This document shows positions 1 to 8,948 of a stretch of 21,743 bases of DNA, one piece after another (within the stretch, counting starts at the first letter, position 1; the number at the start of each line of letters is the position of its first letter). Both the position numbers and the translations under genes were made by a program. The DNA is from a virus: IMG/VR virus record IMGVR_UViG_3300027686_000045, positions 1-21,743 of that record. One strand, 5' to 3'. Below the pieces are notes generated by a model. The model saw nothing but the letters and a program-made list of their open reading frames with translations. It made no database searches and was not told the origin of the DNA.

Positions 1-2
1 AC

Positions 3-2063
3 TCAGAGGTACAAGACGAGATAATGAACTTGTTTATCGACTCACTGCCAAGCACTGCCTTTGCTAAGTCCTTTAAGAATCGAGGCGGATATGATGGCTA
101 TATCCCCGATGCTATACATTCTATGCGGGCAAAGTCCTTTGATCTAGCGCGACAGATTAAGCGGATAGATTACAGCAGTCGTATACGCACAATAGAAGGA
201 GAAATAAAAACAGTTCAACAAGACCTGTCGATAAACAACTCTACTAGTAATACTACAACTGCTATAGGAGATGACCTAATAGCTCGCGCTAAGTTTGCTA
301 CCAGTGGGGCAGACCTCAAAAGTATAGAAGGCTATGTAAAGAACATTAACCAAGTAGCGTTTATATACACTATTGGCTTTAACGCTTCATCAGCACTTGT
401 TAACCTTAGTCAGTTACCTTTGTTTGTTGGCCCTATGCTAGGCGCTGAATTCGGACATATGAAGACGGGCAAGGTAATGACGGAAGCTATGTCTCTAGTG
501 AAAAGCTCTGGTAACAACATAGACAGTTACTTTGACATAGCTCAAGATAATGACGTTGATTCTAAAACTTTTGGTGAAGTTACCTACACACTAAGAGAGG
601 GGCTAGACCCTAAGATAGTTGCGGAGTACGGGCCACTAACTACCTTGATTACTATGGCTTCAAAAAGATCGTATCTAACGCAGTCGTACATATCAGATGC
701 TATGGGGCTGGACGAAAATACTAGTACGTTTGAGTTTATAAAAGATAAACTTGGGAAGGAGAAGTCGGGACGGATAGATCGTGGCAATGCTTTCCAGAAG
801 GGGTTAAATACCGTATCTTCTACCTCCGCGATAATGTTCAATGCGGGTGAGCGATTTAACCGTCAGGTAACTCTTCTAGCTGCTTATAAGTTATCTCTGG
901 AGGACATGCAGGCTAAAGAAGCTAAGAAGCCTAAAGACGCTCGTAAGAGTAACACTGAAATGGAGCTAGCGGCTTCTGAAGATGCTCTTTATAAGTCTAT
1001 GGAATACAACGGTGGTGCGGTACTAGAGACAGGCTCTAGAATATCTGCACAAGGTGCTGGCCGCGTTGCGTTTATGTACAAGAACTACGGTTTGCGTATG
1101 TATACCACTATGTTCAAGACAGGCAAGAGAGCGATAGAGCTTCAGTTTTTCCCCCCTAAAAACGAAACAGCCTCCCAAAAAGAAGAGCGGTTACGGCAGA
1201 AGAAAATAGCATGGGCGCAGGTGCGTGCTGTTCAACTATCTTCTCTTTTAGTAGCAGGTGTTGCAGGTATGCCTCTTTACGGAATAGTGACCGCCGCTAT
1301 AGACTTGACCCTAGACGATGACGAGGATGATTCAGATACTGTAGTACGTAAGTACTTAGGAGAAGGTTGGTATAAAGGGCCAGCAGTAGCCGCGCTAGGA
1401 GTAGATTTCTCAAAACGTGTTAGGTTGAATAGCCTCTTGTTTGAAGCTAACAGATACTCTAAAGACCCATCTCTAGAAGAGTCTTTCTTTCATTACTTTG
1501 GTGGCCCCGCAGCCAGTACTATATTACGTGGTGCTCGTTCTGTTAAAGACTTCTCTGATGGCGAGGTAGAGCGAGGTATAGAAAGTGCATTGCCCGCAGG
1601 ACTTACAAACATTTTAAGGAACAGCCCTATAGGTCGTTTCCAAAAAGAAGATGGTATGCGGACTAGGCGTGGAGATGTAATATACGATGATGTTACTGCC
1701 GGAGATTTCTTTGCAGGTATGATCGGGTTTCCTCCAGCAGGGTACACGTTTGCTCAAGAACAAACTAACGTAGAGCAACGTATTAGCGGAGCAGTTACTA
1801 AAGAACGATCTAAGTTAATGAAGAGATACTATCAAGCTCGTAGGGATGGGGATTACCCTGAGGGTGCTGCGGTTTTCAAAGAAATGATGGCGTTCGGTAA
1901 GGAACATCCAACTGCCGCGATAAACTATGACTCTTTGAAGCGGTCTTACAACGGACACCAAAGGACAACGGCTAAGATGCACAACGGAACTACGATTAGT
2001 CCTATGATGAAAAGAGTTTTAGAGGAGGAACGGAAAAATTATAGTATGGGCTTTTTCGATTAA
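3..2063 (+). CDS. C-terminal part of a very large phage polyvalent (PLxRFG-type) protein, 5' truncated
   Basis: The reading frame is already open at the window edge: no stop lies before the first ATG at 24, and the residues ahead of it read on smoothly, so the true start is upstream of the window. At least 679 residues remain. The sequence is mostly helical, with a segment around residues 118-141 (NASSALVNLSQLPLFVGPML) and a C-terminal part (RRGDVIYDDVTAGDFFAG, then a basic helical region) that I recognise from memory as typical of the C-terminal ends of giant PLxRFG-domain phage proteins. These are thought to be virion-packaged, possibly injected, multi-domain proteins. A hydrophobic stretch near residues 410-430 (SSLLVAGVAGMPLYGIVTAA) could be membrane-associated. 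It is the only rightward gene and so probably belongs to the virion module. No catalytic motif is visible, and the family assignment rests on remembered resemblance. Confidence 0.6.
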   Translation, partial: SEVQDEIMNLFIDSLPSTAFAKSFKNRGGYDGYIPDAIHSMRAKSFDLARQIKRIDYSSRIRTIEGEIKTVQQDLSINNSTSNTTTAIGDDLIARAKFATSGADLKSIEGYVKNINQVAFIYTIGFNASSALVNLSQLPLFVGPMLGAEFGHMKTGKVMTEAMSLVKSSGNNIDSYFDIAQDNDVDSKTFGEVTYTLREGLDPKIVAEYGPLTTLITMASKRSYLTQSYISDAMGLDENTSTFEFIKDKLGKEKSGRIDRGNAFQKGLNTVSSTSAIMFNAGERFNRQVTLLAAYKLSLEDMQAKEAKKPKDARKSNTEMELAASEDALYKSMEYNGGAVLETGSRISAQGAGRVAFMYKNYGLRMYTTMFKTGKRAIELQFFPPKNETASQKEERLRQKKIAWAQVRAVQLSSLLVAGVAGMPLYGIVTAAIDLTLDDDEDDSDTVVRKYLGEGWYKGPAVAALGVDFSKRVRLNSLLFEANRYSKDPSLEESFFHYFGGPAASTILRGARSVKDFSDGEVERGIESALPAGLTNILRNSPIGRFQKEDGMRTRRGDVIYDDVTAGDFFAGMIGFPPAGYTFAQEQTNVEQRISGAVTKERSKLMKRYYQARRDGDYPEGAAVFKEMMAFGKEHPTAAINYDSLKRSYNGHQRTTAKMHNGTTISPMMKRVLEEERKNYSMGFFD

Positions 2064-2098
2064 AAAAACTCCCTGCCGCCTCGGAAACGAACAGGGAG
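2062..2098 (-). terminator. Intrinsic terminator ending the leftward operon
   Basis: Read on the minus strand, a 7-bp perfect stem (CTCCCTG at 2092-2098, CAGGGAG at 2069-2075; 16-nt loop) is followed at once by seven T (2062-2068). It sits just downstream of the last leftward gene (stop at 2113) and overlaps the stop of the rightward gene. On the plus strand there is no T tract after the hairpin, so it should mainly stop leftward transcription. Confidence 0.85.
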
Positions 2099-2112
2099 AA
2101 AGAGGTGAACTG

Positions 2113-2328
2113 CTACAGTGTACGCCAGACACGTACTCCTAACTTGTCATCCTGTATTATAACTCTAATCTCTAGTTGCCAACACTTACGCTTAAATATA
2201 TTTTTGCACTGTGTGATAGCTTTTTGTGTGTTTATACAGGGTATAAAGACTGAGGCTCCTACTACCATCTTGCCCCAGTTCACTATTACCTTAACCCCGT
2301 CAGGGTCTAGGTCATCCAGTTTAAGCAT
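2113..2328 (-). CDS. Hypothetical 71-aa protein, last gene of the leftward operon
   Basis: Small protein MLKLDDLDPDGVKVIVNWGK and onward, ending LGVRVWRTL. Its ATG overlaps the end of the primase-helicase gene by 8 nt, which suggests translational coupling. The composition is a mix of beta-strand-like hydrophobic segments (VKVIVNW, GASVFIPC, LEIRVIIQ) with basic residues in the middle (KNIFKRK), compatible with a compact nucleic-acid-binding fold, but no named domain is recognised. It lies immediately before the terminator. A weaker open frame on the opposite strand covers the same DNA and was discarded because the minus frame is coupled to its upstream neighbour. Confidence 0.7.
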   Translation of the reverse strand: MLKLDDLDPDGVKVIVNWGKMVVGASVFIPCINTQKAITQCKNIFKRKCWQLEIRVIIQDDKLGVRVWRTL

Positions 2329-5143
2329 CGGTAGGCTCGTCTAAAGGAGTTTTAGAGCAGTCTATAGCTACTACACGGGATGGTGGTAACTGAGTAGAGG
2401 TACCCCTAGTCAGTCTCATAGTTATGCTCCTTGCCGCCATATGTGCTATCAAATCTGCTAAGAACGAACTATAGGTTATATCCTGCCTACCGCACCATGC
2501 TTTTAATGGCTTGGGGGTAAGGTATAACATCTTTGTATCTGTCTCGTACCTACCCACCAGACGAATTCTAGGATCGACTTCTGGTATTACCAGTTCATCT
2601 AGCCCATTGTCTTGTGTACTACGTAAGTCATCAGTACTACGTATCTTTAATATGCTACCCCAGTTCTCGTGTAAGTAGTTGTTTAGTGTTTCCTGTACAG
2701 ATGATCCCATTTCTCCTACGCTACGTAAGTTCTCTTTTAGTAAGCCCAATGAATAGTTCATTAACTTCTTGGGTAAGTAAGGTAGTAGTTCTAACCGATA
2801 AGCTATCATAGCCCCTGTAATAGTACATGCTGCCCCCGCTGACCAAAAACGGTTTTCTGCTTTCAACCCCGCTTCTTTATCTATAGCTTTCTGTACTCTG
2901 TCTAGCAGTATCCTAATTTCTTCTAGGTTATCTATAACGTACTGTATGTATATAATCCCTGCATGACCGTAGAGTATTTCCGCGTTCTGGGCATGTATAT
3001 CCGTAAGGTGCTTAGTCTCTGACTCGTCAAACAACTTCTTAGCCTTTGTTTCTAGCATCCTCTGCGCTTCTGCTTTCGGCATAGCTTTAGCTAAACTTAC
3101 CTTTTCGATAATGCTAGTGTTGCCTGTAGTAACTGTTAGCAGACTCCAAGGCTCTCCCCTAGCACGTTCTGTATTACCTCCACCTGCCATACGGTTTTTC
3201 TGCCTACCCCCAGAGAGTTGGTAGATCATGTCTGAAAGTTCTTCTGGCTTGGCGTTTGTCATCTCATCAATGTAGAGGGGTAAGTTATGGTATACCTCCC
3301 CACGTAACATCCTAGAGTTTTGCGTATCATTCTTGTCTATCACTAGTTCTTTAGGTTTGCCCCACACCGAAGCCCCTACGTACATAGCTGTAGTCTTACC
3401 TAGACCAGATTCAGTACTGTGTACATGCAATCCAGAACAAGCTATAGGACTCAGTGCCATCAAAGGGGAACCGAAGCTTGTAGCTACTATGTACTGGTGC
3501 AGTTCAAACCCATCTCGGTTATAGAAGTTAACCATCTCTTTCCACTCTTCCATAGTGCCGCTTGGCTCAAAGGCATGAAACAAGTCTCTGGTAGGCGTAG
3601 ATGGAGGGTTAGACTCTATGTGATCGGCAAATATTTCTTTATCCCCTAGTACAAAGGACTTAAAGTCTTCCCCAGTCCACCCAAACTGCCTACGGGCGTG
3701 CTGAGTAGCGGTAGTAGCTTGTAACTCGTTTACCCACCTAGTCGTGTAATTCATAATATCATCCATCTTAGTTACAGCTACCCCGTGTGCGGCCATTTGC
3801 TTACGGAACTCTTCTTTAGAAGTAACGGCTGTGAGTGGTACAGTAAACTCTCTGACCCCATCTATAGGCAGGTGGAGGCGCATAACTATACCCTCGCCAG
3901 ATTCGACATCCTGTATACGCTTAACGACATATAAGTCATTGTGATAGACCAACTTCTCGTCTACGTCTCCATCTTCTGTCTTGGTGCGTATGTACACGCC
4001 ACCAGTAGCACCACGGAAATAAGGTTTAGGATACGGTGGTATGGTATATACCTTACTATCCCCAGAGCCTGTTTCCATAGCTACTACGTTATCTTCTTCG
4101 TCTGCTTCTTTGATCCGTTGCCCTAGTACTATAGGAGAACCGATCTTGCCCCAGTGCTTACAGTCTGTACACACGTCCGGCCTGTTGTCATTGAATGTCT
4201 CACACCTGTGAACATGTTTTGTAGTGTCGTACTTGCTATCTGTTTCGTCGGGATCGTAATCATCGTACCCCCGCGATATTTTATGTGCGCCTTCTCTCCC
4301 ACCATCTACACAGTGTTTGATGATAGATACAGCGTCAAACCACAAAGGCTCACTAATCTCGTTAGGGTTCTTTAAGACGTGCGATATCTGAGCACAGCCA
4401 TCTCCCTTACTAGTCTTAGCAATGATATCTTTAAAGTAGTTCTCTCTATTGTTATAGAGTCCCTGCACAACTGCACTAAACTCTTCCACCATACGTTCGG
4501 GGACTGGTATCAAGTCATGTCCAAGCAGTTCTGAAAACGTGTCAAAGTTAACTAGGTCTTGGGTAGTGTTCCCGAAGTACCCTACTTCCGTAGGGGGAGT
4601 AGTCTTATAGTTATGCGTAGAGGGTATACGTAATATCCTAGCCGCATCAGAAGTCACTGAGTGGTCACAGATTAACCCGTGTGTCTTTGTTAGAGCCTTT
4701 AGACGGGAGGCTACTGGGAACCAATCATCGTATACGACAGGTTCAGACAGGTGCCAGTATACGTGTACACCCCGTCCAGAGTTAACAAGCACAGGTGTAG
4801 GCAGTTTTACGGTCTTGCAAAAACTTTGTAGGGCTACTATCGCTTCTTCCTGCGTAGCATACCCCTTGCCTTCTTTGTCTTTAACGTCACCACAGTCTAT
4901 GTCAAAAAAGAATGACTGTAACTTGTGTACGTTATCAACCTTCCGTGAGGTTGGTTCTTTAAAACTTGCGAGAGCAAAGTAACAATCGTATCCGTCTGTA
5001 TTCAGTTCGTGCGCTTTGTCTATTAACTGATCTATCTTAGAGTAAAACTTTTGTTGTATACGATCAGTCTTCTTGTTATGCGCCCAAATACAGTAGGAGC
5101 CGCTGTCGGCTAAAGCCCTCTGCAAAAATGATTTAGTATTCAT
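2321..5143 (-). CDS. Primase-helicase fusion (AEP-type primase + DUF927/P-loop helicase-like), 940 aa
   Basis: Probable replicative primase-helicase. The N-terminal part carries the three archaeo-eukaryotic primase (AEP) signatures: FFFDIDCGD with D81 and D83, SGRGVHVYW at 122-130 with H127, and RILRIPSTHNYK at about 169-180. A putative zinc site follows (H312, C314, C325, C328). The C-terminal half has a Walker A-like ESGLGKTT at about 578-585 and Walker B LYIDE at about 623-627, followed by a GNTS motif, as in DUF927-type helicase-like domains. In phages such fusions prime and unwind at the fork. The start ATG at 5143 is preceded by CGGAT; the gene follows the ssDNA-binding protein after an 89-bp gap with a palindrome. 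Key residues of both domains look intact. Domain names are from motif recognition only. Confidence 0.85.
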   Translation of the reverse strand: MNTKSFLQRALADSGSYCIWAHNKKTDRIQQKFYSKIDQLIDKAHELNTDGYDCYFALASFKEPTSRKVDNVHKLQSFFFDIDCGDVKDKEGKGYATQEEAIVALQSFCKTVKLPTPVLVNSGRGVHVYWHLSEPVVYDDWFPVASRLKALTKTHGLICDHSVTSDAARILRIPSTHNYKTTPPTEVGYFGNTTQDLVNFDTFSELLGHDLIPVPERMVEEFSAVVQGLYNNRENYFKDIIAKTSKGDGCAQISHVLKNPNEISEPLWFDAVSIIKHCVDGGREGAHKISRGYDDYDPDETDSKYDTTKHVHRCETFNDNRPDVCTDCKHWGKIGSPIVLGQRIKEADEEDNVVAMETGSGDSKVYTIPPYPKPYFRGATGGVYIRTKTEDGDVDEKLVYHNDLYVVKRIQDVESGEGIVMRLHLPIDGVREFTVPLTAVTSKEEFRKQMAAHGVAVTKMDDIMNYTTRWVNELQATTATQHARRQFGWTGEDFKSFVLGDKEIFADHIESNPPSTPTRDLFHAFEPSGTMEEWKEMVNFYNRDGFELHQYIVATSFGSPLMALSPIACSGLHVHSTESGLGKTTAMYVGASVWGKPKELVIDKNDTQNSRMLRGEVYHNLPLYIDEMTNAKPEELSDMIYQLSGGRQKNRMAGGGNTERARGEPWSLLTVTTGNTSIIEKVSLAKAMPKAEAQRMLETKAKKLFDESETKHLTDIHAQNAEILYGHAGIIYIQYVIDNLEEIRILLDRVQKAIDKEAGLKAENRFWSAGAACTITGAMIAYRLELLPYLPKKLMNYSLGLLKENLRSVGEMGSSVQETLNNYLHENWGSILKIRSTDDLRSTQDNGLDELVIPEVDPRIRLVGRYETDTKMLYLTPKPLKAWCGRQDITYSSFLADLIAHMAARSITMRLTRGTSTQLPPSRVVAIDCSKTPLDEPTDA

Positions 5144-5170
5144 ATCCGCATCCGAGAGGTAGGGTAGCAG

Positions 5171-5186
5171 GGGTGCATATGCACCC
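5171..5186. promoter_or_regulatory. 16-bp perfect palindrome GGGTGCATATGCACCC in the gap before the primase gene
   Basis: It lies in the 89-bp gap between the ssDNA-binding protein gene and the primase-helicase gene. It shares the core GCATATGC flanked by G and C runs with a second palindrome at 21118-21129 in the leader of the whole operon. On the minus strand it follows a small inverted repeat (GGATACTAATCC). It could be an operator or an RNA hairpin; on the plus strand it is followed by TTTT, but no rightward gene ends here, so a terminator is unlikely. Confidence 0.45.
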
Positions 5187-5232
5187 TTTTCGGATTAGTA
5201 TCCTAGCTACAGGTTATTTAAAGGGGGAGGTT

Positions 5233-5973
5233 TTACCCGTCCCAATTATCAACGATGGATGCTAAGTCTTTGTCTTCTTCTTTTGGTGCTACGGACTTCT
5301 TCTTAGCGGTTTTCTTAGGTTGCTCTATAGGAGCTTCTTCTGCGGTATCATCTCCAAACAAGTCATCAGATACTACTGGAGCTTGAGTAGCATTAACTTC
5401 TGCTGAAGAAATATTTGCAGACACTGTTTCAAAGGGATTGTCACTCTCTAACTCAAACCCATCTGCTACTACGCCAAACGGTGAAGCGGCTTCCAAAGGC
5501 AGATACTTAATAACCTGTACAGCACGTAAGCGAACAGATACACCTGCGTCACGCATGTTATAGGGATAGAAAGTAACAGCGACATTAGCCGTACTGCCTG
5601 TAGTAAGTTTAAAGTCTTCTGGTAACTCCTTACTCTTAGCGTCAAACTGCTTCGGGGGGATGGTAGCATCTTTACCGTAGGCCGCTTTAAGTACAGCCTT
5701 ACCTACAAACATGCCGTCTTCTTGCTTCTCAAAGGGAAAGTCGATCTTCTCAGGCCAACCTTTTTCTTTAGCCTTCTGGTAAGCCGCGTCCATCTGCCCA
5801 TAAAGAGCCTTGGCTTTATCCTTGTCCATACGGAACTTGGTTTCGTACTTAGCGCCATCGTCAAATGGGGTACAGGGTACGCTCTTACCGTTATCACCCG
5901 CCGTCTGGTCAAACTTATACGGCTGATTGATGCGGGGGTAGAGTATCTCTACATTTTCAATTATATAACTCAT
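5233..5973 (-). CDS. Probable single-stranded DNA-binding protein (DUF2815-like)
   Basis: 246 aa. The N-terminal two thirds (about residues 1-165) has the pattern of phage DUF2815/gp2.5-like OB-fold proteins: an N-terminal strand MSYIIENVEILYPRI, a central GSTANVAVTFYPYNMRDAGVSVRLRAVQVIKYL beta region (split here: GSTANVAVTFYPY at 126-138 and VSVRLRAVQVIKYL at 145-158), then a low-complexity charged tail. The tail has a lysine patch (KKTAKKK) and ends acidic with an aromatic residue (EEDKDLASIVDNWDG), like SSB tails that recruit partners. A motif SPFGVVADGFEL (164-175) recurs in the upstream neighbour. The start is supported by AAAGGAACATAGT before ATG. It lies between the four-cysteine protein and the primase, as expected for a replication SSB. 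Confidence 0.7.
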   Translation of the reverse strand: MSYIIENVEILYPRINQPYKFDQTAGDNGKSVPCTPFDDGAKYETKFRMDKDKAKALYGQMDAAYQKAKEKGWPEKIDFPFEKQEDGMFVGKAVLKAAYGKDATIPPKQFDAKSKELPEDFKLTTGSTANVAVTFYPYNMRDAGVSVRLRAVQVIKYLPLEAASPFGVVADGFELESDNPFETVSANISSAEVNATQAPVVSDDLFGDDTAEEAPIEQPKKTAKKKSVAPKEEDKDLASIVDNWDG

Positions 5974-5974
5974 A

Positions 5975-6643
5975 CTATGTTCCTTTACTGGTTGCGTTTA
6001 ATTCAAAACCTTCTACTACTGAGAAAGGAGACTTAGGTTCCGCAAACACATCTAGGCTTATCGCCTTCAATGTATCGGGGTGGTTCTTTAACTCTGAAAC
6101 CTTTTCTGCCTCGCCTTCATTCAGTGACCGTATCGGTTTAAAATAAAGTTTAGGGATCGGACTTTGTTCATCAAAATATACTCGCGTAATGATGCGAGTT
6201 GCTACAGAACCTCTGCTAGACAAGAACTTAACATAGTCTTGCATCGGCATGTGTCCACCGTTACCCCTACCATATATAGATGTAGCAGGTAACTGTAGTT
6301 GGTACACCTCGTCTAGTTGACCATCAAACACGACAGCTAGGCGTTGGGCAAACCTACAAGCACGTCCACGGTTACTCCCTGACCCACGTATATTCTGTGG
6401 GCAATCCATACAACGGGCGGCTTGCTTTTTCTCTTGGGGTACATCTACAGAAGGTCTTTGCGTATCTGCTGACCAACACGTTGGCACTGCTGACCTGTTA
6501 GGGTCGTAAGCATTCTCAAAGTATGAGCGTGAGACAGGAGCCGCATTAACAACTATGATGTCCTTAGAGTCTTCTTCTATAATAGCTGTTTCGTTGCCAA
6601 CCACAATAGAAAACTTCCTACCGTACAAACTAATTCGACGCAC
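5975..6643 (-). CDS. Hypothetical four-cysteine (zinc-site-like) protein next to the SSB
   Basis: 222 aa starting with GTG (TAG-T-GTG junction with the upstream gene; GAGG upstream). C56, C78, C81 and C96 form a C-x21-C-x2-C-x14-C arrangement that looks like a structural zinc or Fe-S site, in the context PTCWSAD, CMDCPQN and GRACRF. Downstream there is a beta-rich region and a C-terminal SPFSVVEGFEL (205-215) nearly identical to the motif in the adjacent SSB-like protein. I know similar proteins from phage genomes beside ssDNA-binding proteins but no established function. A second ssDNA-binding or SSB-partner protein is a reasonable inference. Confidence 0.75.
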   Translation of the reverse strand: MRRISLYGRKFSIVVGNETAIIEEDSKDIIVVNAAPVSRSYFENAYDPNRSAVPTCWSADTQRPSVDVPQEKKQAARCMDCPQNIRGSGSNRGRACRFAQRLAVVFDGQLDEVYQLQLPATSIYGRGNGGHMPMQDYVKFLSSRGSVATRIITRVYFDEQSPIPKLYFKPIRSLNEGEAEKVSELKNHPDTLKAISLDVFAEPKSPFSVVEGFELNATSKGT

Positions 6644-6644
6644 A

Positions 6645-6971
6645 CTACATATCCTCGTCGAACAAATCTTCCATCTCTGCGGGAGAAGCGGCTTCTTTTC
6701 TCCTAATGTAACTTTTTACCTTGTCTTCAGCCTCTTCTTGCAAGGAGCGCACTGTAGCTTTAGCACCTTCTTCTGTTGGGTCAACCCTAGCGCCATTAGA
6801 CAACAGCGAGTCAGTAACATCAGAAATCTTAAACCTGTACGTACTGCCTACTTTTATAAAGGAGTTGGGAGATATGTGTTTTCTACGTACCCACGAGCGT
6901 ATAGTCGATACCGATACTGAAAAGTGGTCGGCTATCTCTTCTATAGGTACAAATGATTCTTTGTTTTCCAT
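6645..6971 (-). CDS. Excisionase/MerR-type helix-turn-helix protein
   Basis: 108 aa. Residues 8-57 read as a classic HTH_17/excisionase-type winged helix: VPIEEIADHFSVSVSTIRSW, then RRKHISPNSFIKVGSTYRF, then KISDVTDSLL. The C-terminal half is charged and probably helical, with an acidic end (EMEDLFDEDM). The ATG shares a base with the TAA of the upstream gene (TAATG), so translation is probably coupled. It could be a regulator, a DNA-architecture protein or an excisionase-like factor. No integrase is visible in the window, so a recombination role is not supported here. Confidence 0.75.
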   Translation of the reverse strand: MENKESFVPIEEIADHFSVSVSTIRSWVRRKHISPNSFIKVGSTYRFKISDVTDSLLSNGARVDPTEEGAKATVRSLQEEAEDKVKSYIRRKEAASPAEMEDLFDEDM

Positions 6972-7363
6972 TATTTTTTCCTTACCGCAACTGCGTATTC
7001 TGAATCTACGTTAAGACCTTTTGGCACAAGGTCGGGGTTATCTTCTAAAAACTGCCGAACATTACCTTGGTTAAGACGCTTGTCAAAAAACTCTGGTACC
7101 TCGTTCTCCATAACAAATTTGTACATAGACTCCCAATCGCTAGTCCAGTACCTAGTCTTAACTGATCTATAAAACAGCCCTGCTGATGTCTTAACACTTT
7201 CTACACCTTGCTCCTCGCAATACTTGAGTAGTGCTTCTTTTATCTTCTCAAGATTTTCTGCAAGTACGGAGTCCTTATCTTTAAACTCCGCTGTCAGTTC
7301 CGCTCTCTTTATCTTTATCTTCAAGTAAGTCTCGGTCAGCTTCTCAGGGGTTACATTACTCAT
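6971..7363 (-). CDS. Conserved-looking phage protein, Gam/Gp157-like layout, 130 aa
   Basis: I chose the ATG at 7363 because it has a strong ribosome binding site (GGAGGAAGT then ATG); a longer frame reaches 7420 but lacks one. The N-terminal half (MSNVTPEKLTETYLKIKIKR and onward) is a predicted amphipathic helix or coiled coil. The second half contains VKTSAGLFYRSVKTRYWTSD and a helical region ending GLNVDSEYAVAVRKK. Long helices followed by a short beta region recall Gam or Gp157-type nuclease-inhibitor proteins, but only in layout. It lies immediately downstream of the SNF2 helicase gene and ends in a TAATG overlap with the HTH gene. Confidence 0.75.
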   Translation of the reverse strand: MSNVTPEKLTETYLKIKIKRAELTAEFKDKDSVLAENLEKIKEALLKYCEEQGVESVKTSAGLFYRSVKTRYWTSDWESMYKFVMENEVPEFFDKRLNQGNVRQFLEDNPDLVPKGLNVDSEYAVAVRKK

Positions 7364-7412
7364 ACTTCCTCCAATCGTTGACGAGATGTATACTTTAGTG
7401 AGTCTTTGTGCG

Positions 7413-8948
7413 CTAGTCAAGTATTTCTTTATAAAGGTCGATCATCTTTGTGTGAACGTCTATTCTACTGTCTAATAGCGAGTAAACGCGCTTTTCTACG
7501 TTCGATCCTTGTAGCTGAACAACGGTACACTTGTGGTCTTGGCCTGACCTATGTACACGAGCGTTAGCTTGCAGGTAGGTTTCAAGGGAACTTGTTGGCC
7601 CCCACCAGACTACAGTGTTAGCTGCTGTTAACGTAACACCATGTGCTGCGGCTTGAGGTTGTATTACCAGCACCTTTGGATCATCTTGTTCTTGGAACTG
7701 TTTAAATATTCTCGTGCGGTTCGGTGCGCTAACATCGCCACGGATTACTTCAGTAGATATTTTATCCTCGCGTAGCTTGTTAGTAAGTATGTCTATGGTG
7801 TGCTTAAACGGCACGAACACTAACACCTTCTTACTAGATTCGTCTATGACTTCTCGTAGCACCTTGTACCTATGCTTAATATCAAACTCTAACGCCCCTC
7901 CATCGTCTGTGTACACTGCGCCACTAGATATTTGGAGTAGCTTGTTCATACTTACAGCCGCATTGACCGCAGTTATCTGCTCACCTGACGCTTGCATTAT
8001 CATCCGGTCTTTTAGTTCTTTGTAATACTTCTTCTGTTGACGTGTTAACTCCACCTCTCGCTTAACGTATACCATCGGTGGTAGGTCAAGGCATTCTTCT
8101 TTTGTAAATCGTATGGCAGGCTGTAACGCGTTATAGACTGTCTCTGTAGCGGTTTCTTTGGCTACCCACTTAAAGTTAGTTACCTTACGCATGACTTGAT
8201 CGCGGAAAGAACCAAAGAAGTTAGGTACTCTTTTGGGGTTTATTAGTTTAGCTAGGCCATACGCATCCAACGGACTCTGTGCCGCAGGTGTACCTGTCAT
8301 CATCCATAGCCAAGTATTCGGTTTGATTAACCTGTTTAAAGTTTTCCATCGGGTAGTCTGTGGGTTTTTGTAATGCGTAGCTTCGTCTACAATTATTAGG
8401 TCAAAGCCCCCATTAGCGATAGTGTCCTCGACGATAGCTAGCCCATCGTAATTTATTACTACGTAGTCAGCACCGTTGTTGATAATCTTCCTACGCTTCT
8501 CTGCCGCACCATAGGCTACATCGACAGTCCTGTGCATGGCAAACTTAAACAAATCATCTCGCCATGCGGAATCCATAATAGATAGGGGGCATATGACCAA
8601 CACGCGGTTTATCTTGCCAACATTAAGAAGGTAGTCTGATGCCCATATAGCACTAGCGGTCTTGCCTGTACCCTGCTCGTTAAAGCAAAACGACTTCCTG
8701 TTAAGTGTTAGGAAGGATGCGGTAGTCTTCTGGTGGTCGAACGGTGCGTACTGTCCTGTCCATTCATACTTACCCTCTATAGGAGAAGGTGCCTTAATAT
8801 TTAAGTTGCGTAGTACATGAGTCTCTTCTATGCCCCAGTTAACTAGCACTTGGTTATCCGATAACTCTTTACTCTTTGGTATTACCGTAGTCACCTGACT
8901 AGGGTTGCGAAGGCGTAACAATAACGCCCTGTTGTCTACTATCTGCAT
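7413..8948 (-). CDS. SNF2-family DEAD/H helicase, 511 aa
   Basis: ATP-dependent DNA translocase or helicase. From the chosen start (MQIVDNRALLLRLR), motif I is EQGTGKT at 91-97, motif II is DEATH at 188-192 and motif III is TGTPA at 218-222. The C-terminal RecA-like lobe has VLVFVPFKHTIDIL and ends with motifs V and VI (HGVTLTAANTVVWW, then QANARVHRSGQ). Both lobes are complete. The ATG at 8948 overlaps the end of the nuclease gene by 10 nt; an upstream in-frame start exists at 8984, but the exact duplication of the 5' end at 9403-9445 also begins at this MQIV ATG. Phage SNF2 proteins usually sit in replication or recombination modules, as here. The first 14 codons are duplicated upstream (see separate entries). 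Confidence 0.92.
   Translation of the reverse strand: MQIVDNRALLLRLRNPSQVTTVIPKSKELSDNQVLVNWGIEETHVLRNLNIKAPSPIEGKYEWTGQYAPFDHQKTTASFLTLNRKSFCFNEQGTGKTASAIWASDYLLNVGKINRVLVICPLSIMDSAWRDDLFKFAMHRTVDVAYGAAEKRRKIINNGADYVVINYDGLAIVEDTIANGGFDLIIVDEATHYKNPQTTRWKTLNRLIKPNTWLWMMTGTPAAQSPLDAYGLAKLINPKRVPNFFGSFRDQVMRKVTNFKWVAKETATETVYNALQPAIRFTKEECLDLPPMVYVKREVELTRQQKKYYKELKDRMIMQASGEQITAVNAAVSMNKLLQISSGAVYTDDGGALEFDIKHRYKVLREVIDESSKKVLVFVPFKHTIDILTNKLREDKISTEVIRGDVSAPNRTRIFKQFQEQDDPKVLVIQPQAAAHGVTLTAANTVVWWGPTSSLETYLQANARVHRSGQDHKCTVVQLQGSNVEKRVYSLLDSRIDVHTKMIDLYKEILD
8906..8948 (-). repeat. 43-bp direct repeat, copy within the SNF2 gene start
   Basis: Identical over 43 bp to 9403-9445. This copy is the first 14 codons of the intact SNF2 gene. 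It contains a small GGCGT/ACGCC hairpin. The two copies flank the nuclease gene. Confidence 0.97.

Noticed and set aside
2105-2344. Plus-strand frame of 79 codons overlapping the 71-aa gene
   Set aside because: It is antisense to a gene coupled to the primase gene and has no supporting domain; the plus-strand direction after the terminator region has no other genes.
5171-5190. Intrinsic terminator reading rightward (palindrome followed by TTTT)
   Set aside because: No rightward gene ends here and only four T follow; a regulatory palindrome shared with the operon leader is a better reading.
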